From Ferrovibrio sp. (GTDB lineage: Bacteria > Pseudomonadota > Alphaproteobacteria > Ferrovibrionales > Ferrovibrionaceae), in assembly GCF_017994015.1 (NCBI RefSeq), contig NZ_JAGOLP010000003.1, positions 1 through 64,000 on the forward strand: 64,000 bases of DNA, in the 5' to 3' direction. The first letter of the stretch is position 1, and each line of letters opens with the position of its first letter. The notes under the pieces were generated by a model that ran no database searches, was not told where the DNA came from, and saw nothing but the letters and a program-made list of their open reading frames with translations. Made by a program: the position numbers and the translations under genes. This document shows, piece after piece, positions 58,521 through 64,000 of the stretch.

Positions 58521-59180
58521 ATGTTCACCAGTCGGCGCGTATTGATTGCTTCAAGGAAATCCGATCTTGCCTGGGCCTTGCACCACGAGGTGATGCGTCT
58601 GACACAATGGAAATTGATCGGCATCATCGATCCGCGCGTCGGCGATTCATTCGATCACGCCTGCGCCATGGCTGATCTGGTATTGATCGAAGCCGACGAT
58701 CTGATCTGGCTGTGGGATAACAGATTGGATGAAACGCAGAATACTTTATCAACCGTGCATGCGGTGGTGATCCTGTCTGATCAACAGATGCTGGATATCG
58801 TCAGTCGGGCACAGAGGAATTGCGGCCTGTTGCTGCGGCAGAAGTTTGGCGACGTACCGATTGATCTGCTGGAACTGGCGATCAAAGGATATATGTCTAT
58901 ATCGGGTGCGCTATTGCATCGCCTGATTGCCAATCGCCTGCGCCTCGATATCGTGGGCAGCCTGTCGCCGGAAGAGTTGCGTGTGCTGGCCTATATTGGC
59001 GCGGCCTTGTCGAACCGGCACATCGCGCAAAGAAGCGGCCTGGCGGAAAGCCGTGTGAAGACACTGGTGCATTTGGTAACGCATAAATTGCGCATGCAGA
59101 ATCGCACCGCCGTGGCTGTGTTTGCATCTGAGAATGGCCTGGTGCCGACCAAATCCGAGGTAGCCATACCACTTTCTTGA
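58521..59180 (+). CDS. LuxR/CsgD-like transcriptional regulator divergent from the CsgG-like operon
   Basis: This 219-residue protein has a receiver-like N-terminal domain (ADLVLIEADDLIWLWDNRLD) lacking a typical phosphorylation-site consensus. A C-terminal LuxR helix-turn-helix domain follows: GSLSPEELRVLAYIGAALSNRHIAQRSGLAESRVKTLVHLVTHKLRMQNRTAVA. The arrangement, with a LuxR-type gene divergent from a CsgG-type gene, resembles csgD/csgBA in enterics. It is a likely activator of the surface-fibre operon; that is inference. Confidence 0.8.
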   Translation: MFTSRRVLIASRKSDLAWALHHEVMRLTQWKLIGIIDPRVGDSFDHACAMADLVLIEADDLIWLWDNRLDETQNTLSTVHAVVILSDQQMLDIVSRAQRNCGLLLRQKFGDVPIDLLELAIKGYMSISGALLHRLIANRLRLDIVGSLSPEELRVLAYIGAALSNRHIAQRSGLAESRVKTLVHLVTHKLRMQNRTAVAVFASENGLVPTKSEVAIPLS

Positions 59181-59297
59181 AACCTGCCGATCTGCAATTT
59201 CAGCCTATTGCCGACGCAAATGGATGGGGCGGCACTGACTGCCTTCCTGGCTGCAATAAATGCACTAGTTTAAAATCTCATTGATGGGAGAGATATC

Positions 59298-59867
59298 ATG
59301 ATGCCGATCCTCACCACCCCCCCACTATTGGCCCGCTCAGTATTGGCCCGCCCAGTATTCGCCCGTGCGCTATTGGCTGGAGCCATTCTGATAGCGTCGG
59401 CTGTCCTCTACGATGGCGCGGCGCATGCTCAGGCAGGCAATCTGCCCTATCAGGCCGGCGGCGCCGGGATCAGCACTGGAGCACGCCAAGCGATCCTGAA
59501 TGCCCGCCTGCTCGGCAATCGGCCGGCTAATCTGGTGCGTGATGGTGCTGGCGGGCTGCTGGATGTCTCACGTCGTGGCAATCAGGCCTTTCTGTCATCG
59601 CCGGGTAATGGCGCCTTCCTGCCGGGCGCGCGGCCCGGGCGCGGCTGGGCTGCTGGCCTGGGTACTGGCCTGGGCTGGGGGCTGTTTCCCGCCAATGCCA
59701 GCCTGGCCAGCTATTACGGCCGCAGCAACCATCCGGCCGAAAGCATGATGCAGTGGATCTCCTTGCTCGGCCCCGGCATCAGCCGAATGTCGGCTGAAGG
59801 CATGTCGCCCTTGAGCGACGCTGCCTCACCACTTGATGCCTGGATATTCCAAGCCGATCTGAGTTAG
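59298..59867 (+). CDS. Secreted hypothetical protein with 15-base repeats in its signal-peptide region
   Basis: This 189-residue protein begins with an unusual N-terminus encoded by four 15-base repeats (LARSV, LARPV, FARAL, LAGAI) followed by a signal peptide core and AHAQ. The mature part is Gly/Asn/Leu-rich (YQAGGAGISTGARQAILNARL, GRGWAAGLGTGLGWGLFPANASLASYYGRS). No domain is recognised. GGGAGA precedes the start. It lies between two LuxR-type regulators, near the CsgG-like operon, so it may be part of the same surface system. Confidence 0.65.
   Translation: MMPILTTPPLLARSVLARPVFARALLAGAILIASAVLYDGAAHAQAGNLPYQAGGAGISTGARQAILNARLLGNRPANLVRDGAGGLLDVSRRGNQAFLSSPGNGAFLPGARPGRGWAAGLGTGLGWGLFPANASLASYYGRSNHPAESMMQWISLLGPGISRMSAEGMSPLSDAASPLDAWIFQADLS
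59325..59384 (+). repeat. Tandem 15-base repeats in the 59298 gene
   Basis: Three full copies of a 15-base unit (CTATTGGCCCGCTCA, GTATTGGCCCGCCCA, GTATTCGCCCGTGCG) and a fourth partial unit encode LAR/FAR repeats. They are in frame and extend the n-region of the export signal. Confidence 0.8.
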
Positions 59868-59877
59868 ACCTCGAAGC

Positions 59878-60567
59878 CTAAGCCTGCCGTAATATCCTTG
59901 CCGCAGGCTGCTCGGCGGTCACATCCGCGATAATGCCATTCTGCAACGCCCATATGGCTGCCTGGGTACGATTGCTGGCGTGGGTTTTCTTCAAAACGCC
60001 CTTCAAATGCACCTTTACTGTGCCTTCGGTGATTTGTAGCTGATTGGCAATTGCCTTGTTGGAATGGCCATTCACCAGGCAGGCTAGAATCTCTGTCTCA
60101 CGATCCGACAACGCGCCACTGCGCTCGGTTGGCCCACTATTCTGTGCCACAAAGCGATTATTGATAAGCAGATGCGCAAGATCGGTGGGAAACACCTTCT
60201 CACCCATCAACACCAGGCGCAGTGACTGTTTCAGCGCATCCGCCGACATGTCCTTCAGCAAATAGCCATCCACACCAGCACTCAACGCTGTGGCGAGGCG
60301 TGGAATACCAACCGTATCGGTCAGCACCACCACGCGCGGCGGCACTGCCACAGAGCGCGCACAGAGCATCAGCTCGGGCAACACTTCGCCATAGCCATTG
60401 GTATCAATGATCACAATCCCTGGCTTTTGCGCTATTACCTGACTAGCGCCATCCGAGAAAGATGAGGCCTCATAAGAAACATAAAAGGGTGAATCATCCA
60501 GGATGCGCCGAAGGCCCTCCCGAAATAGCTGGTTGCGATCTATGTGCAACACCGAAGTTCCGTCCAT
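59878..60567 (-). CDS. NarL/FixJ-type response regulator (LuxR family)
   Basis: This 229-residue response regulator starts at the ATG at 60567 with AAGGGGAAG upstream. The receiver domain has VLHIDRNQLFREGLRRIL, the probable phosphoacceptor Asp in IVIIDTNGYGEVLPELM, Thr in VVVLTDTVG and Lys in GYLLKDMSADALKQSL. The LuxR DNA-binding domain is ALSDRETEILACLVNGHSNKAIANQLQITEGTVKVHLKG. It is convergent with the secreted-protein gene at 59298. No kinase gene is beside it. Confidence 0.9.
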   Translation of the reverse strand: MDGTSVLHIDRNQLFREGLRRILDDSPFYVSYEASSFSDGASQVIAQKPGIVIIDTNGYGEVLPELMLCARSVAVPPRVVVLTDTVGIPRLATALSAGVDGYLLKDMSADALKQSLRLVLMGEKVFPTDLAHLLINNRFVAQNSGPTERSGALSDRETEILACLVNGHSNKAIANQLQITEGTVKVHLKGVLKKTHASNRTQAAIWALQNGIIADVTAEQPAARILRQA

Positions 60568-60869
60568 GCGGCTTCCCCTTTGGGAATGGAAGTAGGAATG
60601 GATATGCAAATTCGTGATTGAGCGAGTGGAAATGAACGTAAGGGAATCTCGTTAGATAGCCTAGGGAGCGTTTGGCAGCGGCCTTGTGCATTCGCGCTGT
60701 CATTCAGGGCAGCGCCGTCGTGATGAGTACTCCCTTTGGCTGGCATCTCCCTGTTGTCGTCATGATCTACTCTGTTTTATGCATGATGAGAGACCGCGCT
60801 GCTGCTTCGCTCTGGGCAAGAAGCAAAAGCTGGATTGTCGATCAGCGACGGCCTGGTGGTTTTGATCGT
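60568..60869. other. Intergenic region; nothing recognised
   Basis: About 300 bases between the response regulator (starting at 60567) and the OmpA-family gene (ending at 60870). I see no complete gene or clear terminator. It contains the promoter of the response regulator. Confidence 0.5.
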
Positions 60870-61487
60870 TTATCGAACCGTGATCAGAAGTACCTCTACC
60901 TGATTCTCGCGCCGTAAATCCGGATCGCCAAAGGCGCCGACCTGGATTTTGAAAGCAGGTATACCGGCTTGGATGAGTGCGTCGCGCACAACCTCGACAC
61001 GACGCTCCCTCAGAACCAAGCTACGCCATTCCGCACTCTTCATATTGGATGAACCGTCAATAGCGAGACGCGCGGTTGGATTTTCGGTCAGATGGGCCGT
61101 GATATCAGCGGCCAATTGTGCGGCGGACGGCCGAAGCTCGGCACTATTCTCGTCAAATTCGAAATGCCGATATGGTGTCCAGTTATTAAAAGCACCACTC
61201 GGGCTCAGCACATCTTCCAGTCCCGCATATTGTCGCGGCCATATCGGGTCGGAGAAATCACCCGCCGTATTTAGGTTTGGCACAAGCCTCAGCACGGCAT
61301 CCAGTTGGCTGCCGGCGCCTGCTGCGCTTGGCGCATCGGGCCCAGCTATATTGATTCTGAGCTTTGTCCAATCCCCGGCGCCGTGAACATTGCTGATGCT
61401 GTTCACGCTTCCAGTATATCGATCATGCTGATTTTTTATGGTGACAATTGCCAAGGCGACGGCAGCCAAGCATAAAGCGGCTTTCAT
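60870..61487 (-). CDS. OmpA-family domain protein with N-terminal signal/anchor
   Basis: This 205-residue protein has an N-terminal hydrophobic segment (KAALCLAAVALAIVTI) and a C-terminal OmpA/MotB peptidoglycan-binding-like domain. The latter has FEFDENSAELRPSAAQLAADITAHLTEN, then DGSSNMKSAEWRSLVLRERRVEVVRDALIQAGIPAFKIQVGAFGDPDLRRENQVEVLL. It differs from the canonical motif in a few positions. It might anchor a surface structure to peptidoglycan. It sits near the response regulator and the surface-fibre operon. Confidence 0.8.
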   Translation of the reverse strand: MKAALCLAAVALAIVTIKNQHDRYTGSVNSISNVHGAGDWTKLRINIAGPDAPSAAGAGSQLDAVLRLVPNLNTAGDFSDPIWPRQYAGLEDVLSPSGAFNNWTPYRHFEFDENSAELRPSAAQLAADITAHLTENPTARLAIDGSSNMKSAEWRSLVLRERRVEVVRDALIQAGIPAFKIQVGAFGDPDLRRENQVEVLLITVR

Positions 61488-61857
61488 TGCGCCTGCCCTG
61501 CGTTCAATCGTGTTGAAGCGCCGAGTTCAGCCGCATCGATCATCAAATCTGCTACAGCCATATGTCCCATGATTGAACATATGCCTTTATGATAGGCAAA
61601 AAAGGTAGGGACGGAAAATACGCAAGGCGCAGCTTTACTTTTGCGACCACTCTACAACAACCTCACCAATGGTTGAGTCAAAGTTCACTGCACTTTGCAT
61701 TGCCTGGAAGAATACATTTTTTAACGTGATGTTCGAATAGCTGCGAGGCGTCACTGGGAAGCAAGGCCGCTCGCATATTGGATTGATACTTTGCGCTTGC
61801 CTGGTTGCGGAATCTACTCATTTTGCATGATGCCATGTCGCTATACCGTGCGAGGGA
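61488..61857. other. Intergenic region with short inverted repeats; no gene seen
   Basis: About 370 bases. CATATG occurs twice (near 61559 and 61580) and TGCC-TTTATGATA-GGCA forms a small stem near 61587. No supported gene or clear terminator. It holds the promoters of the OmpA-family gene and the 61858 gene. Confidence 0.5.
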
Positions 61858-62178
61858 ATGGTAAGCTGCGCGATGTCTGAAAAAACACCAACTGAAACCA
61901 CGCCGCAACCGCCGCTCAGCCCCTCTCTCTCGCGTTGGGAGGATGAAGGCGGCGCGCCGAGCGAGCCTTGGGTGTTCAATGCCTTGAGCAACAAGGATCG
62001 ACGCATTCTCGAATCGCTGGGTGCCGCTATTGTCAGCATCTGGAATGATTTGCCCACGGCTATTCAACGCAAAGTTTTCCAACACGCCATTGCCGAGGCC
62101 GCCTTCGATCCGACCCTGCTGGCAGAGCATATTGCGCGTTTCCTGCATGACCATAAGGACGATACAGGTGCGGCTTAG
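61858..62178 (+). CDS. Small conserved hypothetical protein upstream of nhaA
   Basis: This protein of up to 106 residues has a Pro/Ser-rich N-terminus and a helical C-terminal part (WVFNALSNKDRRILESLGAAIVSIWNDLPTAIQRKVFQHA, ending HIARFLHDHKDD). Similar short proteins occur in alphaproteobacteria; function unknown. The start is uncertain: ATG at 61858 or 61873 (MSEKTPTE). It ends 12 bp before nhaA and may be co-transcribed. Confidence 0.65.
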   Translation: MVSCAMSEKTPTETTPQPPLSPSLSRWEDEGGAPSEPWVFNALSNKDRRILESLGAAIVSIWNDLPTAIQRKVFQHAIAEAAFDPTLLAEHIARFLHDHKDDTGAA

Positions 62179-62190
62179 AGCCCGCCGGTC

Positions 62191-63516
62191 ATGAACGAGA
62201 GCCAGGCCCGCCTGCCCCGGGAGCCGGCTGACTTTTTCACCAAGCCTTTTGCACGTTTCCTACAGATCGAAACCGCCAGTGCCGGTGCCTTGCTGGCCGT
62301 CACCCTCTGCGCCGTTATTCTGGCCAACTCGCCCTGGTCAACGCCATTCCTGGATTTTTGGCAGATGCCGCTTGGCGTCAGTATAGGCTACATCGAATTC
62401 ACCCGATCACTTCAGCATTGGGTCAATGATGCTTTGATGACGCTTTTCTTTTTCATCGTTGCGCTGGAGCTGAAGCGCGAGATGGTGGTGGGGGAATTGC
62501 GCAACCCACGCATGGCGGCACTTTCGCTGGCTGCCGCGCTGGGCGGCATGATTGTTCCGGCCACATTGTATTATATTCTGGCGCGTGGCACGCAGGGTGC
62601 GCATGGCTGGGGCACAGTAATGGCCACCGACACCGCCTTCGTGATCGGCTGTCTGGCCGTGCTTGGTGCGCGAATTCCGCTCAGCCTGCGGCTGTTTCTG
62701 CTGTCGCTTGCGATTTTCGATGATATCGGTGCCATTCTGGTGGTTGCCATTGGCTATGGCGAAACACTGAATTGGCAGGCCCTGGGCCTCACAGCCGCAG
62801 GCATCGCCCTGGTGCCGGCAATGACCTGGATGGGCATTCGCAGTATTCCCGTGTATTTCATCGTCGGCGGGCTGATCTGGCTTGCACTTGATGCTTCTGG
62901 CATTCATCCAACGCTTGCCGGCGTTATTCTCGGCCTGCTGACGCCGGCGCGCGGCTGGGTCAGCGACAGCCGATTACATGCGATTCTGCATCGGGTTGTA
63001 GCACATCCACCAAGCAAAGATTGGAGCGGCGATACCAGCGACCGTCATGATTTGCAGCGCGCCAATATTGCCACGCGCGAAGCATTCTCACCGGTGGAGC
63101 GATTGGAAATTCTGCTGCACCCCTGGGTGGCTTTCATCATCATGCCACTCTTTGCGCTAGCCAATGCCGGCATACCGATTTCCCTGGAGAAACTGGATAC
63201 CGCCCTGGCATCGGCGATTATTGCCGGCCTGGTGGTTGGCAAGCCTGTTGGTGTGGTTCTGTTCAGTTTCCTGGCTGTCAAACTGCACCTGGCGCAGCGG
63301 CCGCCGGATATGAACTGGGGTCTGCTCGTCGGCGGCGGCCTGCTTACTGGCATCGGCTTCACAATGTCGCTGTTCATCGCCGGTTTGGCCTATGGGCCTG
63401 CCCTGCTGAATTCAGCCAAGATCGGCATCCTGGTGGCATCGAGCTTGGCAGGTATCTGCGGGCTGTTGTTATTGCTATGGCAGACGCGCCATTTTTCACT
63501 TCATGTGAAAGGCTAG
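62191..63516 (+). CDS. nhaA: NhaA Na+/H+ antiporter
   Basis: This 441-residue membrane protein has the NhaA fold with about 12 segments: LFFFIVALELKREMVVGELRNPRMAALSLAAALGGMIVPA, the ion-binding Asp pair in LSLAIFDDIGAILVVAIGYG and HPWVAFIIMPLFALANAGIP. GGGLLTGIGFTMSLFIAGLAY is also typical. It exchanges internal sodium for external protons for pH and salt balance. It has a C-terminal extension of modest length. The start codon at 62191 lies 12 bp after the preceding stop. Confidence 0.96.
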   Translation: MNESQARLPREPADFFTKPFARFLQIETASAGALLAVTLCAVILANSPWSTPFLDFWQMPLGVSIGYIEFTRSLQHWVNDALMTLFFFIVALELKREMVVGELRNPRMAALSLAAALGGMIVPATLYYILARGTQGAHGWGTVMATDTAFVIGCLAVLGARIPLSLRLFLLSLAIFDDIGAILVVAIGYGETLNWQALGLTAAGIALVPAMTWMGIRSIPVYFIVGGLIWLALDASGIHPTLAGVILGLLTPARGWVSDSRLHAILHRVVAHPPSKDWSGDTSDRHDLQRANIATREAFSPVERLEILLHPWVAFIIMPLFALANAGIPISLEKLDTALASAIIAGLVVGKPVGVVLFSFLAVKLHLAQRPPDMNWGLLVGGGLLTGIGFTMSLFIAGLAYGPALLNSAKIGILVASSLAGICGLLLLLWQTRHFSLHVKG

Positions 63517-63522
63517 GGCAGC

Positions 63523-63798
63523 ATGACAACCCGCATAACGGAAACCAGGATCACGTTCACACATCCCTTCAGCCTCAGTTGCTTCAAACAAGCACAGCCT
63601 GCCGGCACCTATCTTCTGGTGGTCGAGGAGGAGGAGCTGCTCGGCCTGTCATTTTCAGCCTACAGAAAAACTGCGACAACATTGCATGTGCCGGCACTTT
63701 CCGTCATCAGCGGCTCGCGTGCGGCCTATGCGGTAGATGCTACTGAACTTGAAGCGGCCTTGGCCGCAGATACACGCTCGCATCCCGATCCAGTTTAG
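63523..63798 (+). CDS. Small hypothetical protein downstream of nhaA
   Basis: This 91-residue protein has TRITFTHPFSLSCFKQAQPAGTYLLVVEEEELLGLSFSAYRKTATTLHVP. It looks like a small single-domain beta-rich protein, with no recognised family name. It begins 6 bp after the nhaA stop, so it may be in the nhaA transcript. The overlapping 63477 frame is a shadow. Confidence 0.65.
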   Translation: MTTRITETRITFTHPFSLSCFKQAQPAGTYLLVVEEEELLGLSFSAYRKTATTLHVPALSVISGSRAAYAVDATELEAALAADTRSHPDPV

Positions 63799-63872
63799 GA
63801 TTTGGGGCGCCTGATGCAGAAACAGGGATAGCCATCGACATCATGTCCTGGATAGCCCCGGGAAAGGCGTCC

Positions 63873-64000
63873 ATGCATTCGCTATTTCATAAAATCCTGC
63901 AGCACCGCAGGCCGTCGCCGCCCTGGAACAGCACAGCGCCTGTGCGTGAAGAGCTCTTTGGGATTGAGCGGCTGGAGCAACATGCCGCAAGCCTGGCCAA
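63873..64000 (+). CDS. Cyclic beta-1,2-glucan synthase (NdvB-like), N-terminal fragment
   Basis: Forty-two codons are visible before the window ends: MHSLFHKILQHRR, then APVREELFGIERLEQHAASLA. The phrase REELFGIERLEQHAxSLA is typical of the start of cyclic beta-1,2-glucan synthases, which are very large enzymes (over 2,500 residues) making periplasmic glucans. The ATG at 63873 has GGAAAGG five bases upstream; an in-frame ATG at 63843 is an alternative. It must be completed in the next segment. Confidence 0.75.
   Translation, partial: MHSLFHKILQHRRPSPPWNSTAPVREELFGIERLEQHAASLA

Noticed and set aside
1-64000. tRNA, rRNA, prophage, insertion sequence or CRISPR loci
   Set aside because: I found no cloverleaf-like segment, transposase or integrase motif, or regular repeat-spacer pattern by eye. 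A tRNAscan or profile search could still reveal something missed.

Overview
The window looks like a chromosomal segment of a GC-rich, free-living, flagellated alphaproteobacterium, most likely a Rhodospirillales-type organism. The evidence is an FlbD/SciP-type flagellar locus, a DUF1127 protein, a TAXI-TRAP transporter, the glutathione-dependent formaldehyde pathway, a holdfast (Hfa)-like operon and the start of a cyclic beta-1,2-glucan synthase. I cannot name the species. I see no rRNA, tRNA, CRISPR array, insertion sequence or phage gene.

Layout. Positions 1-7100 (minus strand) hold a flagellar cluster in the transcription order fliK, flgD, sciP, fliF, fliG, fliH, fliN, flbD. A good sigma-54 promoter lies in front of fliK, and a second one at 11429 drives an otherwise anonymous gene. 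Positions 7207-28768 are mostly housekeeping and accessory metabolism: glnD, an SDR, two tandem LysE exporters, an intradiol dioxygenase divergent from a TetR regulator, a TRAP-TAXI transporter, DinB and VOC proteins, threonine synthase, a WD40/CobW metal-GTPase pair, a toxin-antitoxin pair, ogt, a dienelactone hydrolase, a quinone oxidoreductase, an SbtA/SbtB-like bicarbonate transporter pair and a HugZ-like haem protein.

Positions 28817-32311 hold a metNIQ-type methionine uptake operon behind a complex leader. The leader has a putative promoter, a SAM-II-like element, and a 16-codon ORF with a good Shine-Dalgarno sequence and four consecutive Cys codons. The region just before and at the Cys codons can base-pair with the ribosome-binding site of the next gene. 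Next to it is a candidate small RNA with its own promoter and terminator.

Positions 33956-48846 hold a complete aryl-polyene (APE)-type type II polyketide locus: a phosphopantetheinyl transferase, two ketosynthases plus a chain-length-factor-like protein, a ketoreductase, dehydratases, two ACPs, a ligase, a glycosyltransferase/acyltransferase, a LolA-like carrier, an MMPL exporter and a DUF3261 lipoprotein. Almost all genes overlap by a few bases. No aromatic ammonia-lyase or methyltransferase is inside the locus, the ligase and one dehydratase are fused, and two paralogous small lipoproteins head the operon.

Positions 49499-54230 hold formaldehyde detoxification (glutathione-dependent formaldehyde dehydrogenase plus S-formylglutathione hydrolase), a catalase and a Tat-exported alpha/beta hydrolase. 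Positions 54464-58199 hold a CsgG/HfaB-type surface-fibre operon (CsgG-like lipoprotein, AVGNN-repeat secreted protein, small Asn/Gln-rich secreted protein, Sel1-repeat protein, small lipoprotein). It is divergent from a LuxR-type regulator and followed by a secreted protein, a second LuxR-type response regulator and an OmpA-family protein. The window ends with nhaA, two small conserved genes and the first codons of a cyclic beta-1,2-glucan synthase. Taken together, the second half suggests investment in the cell surface: an outer-membrane pigment, a surface adhesin or fibre, and periplasmic glucan.
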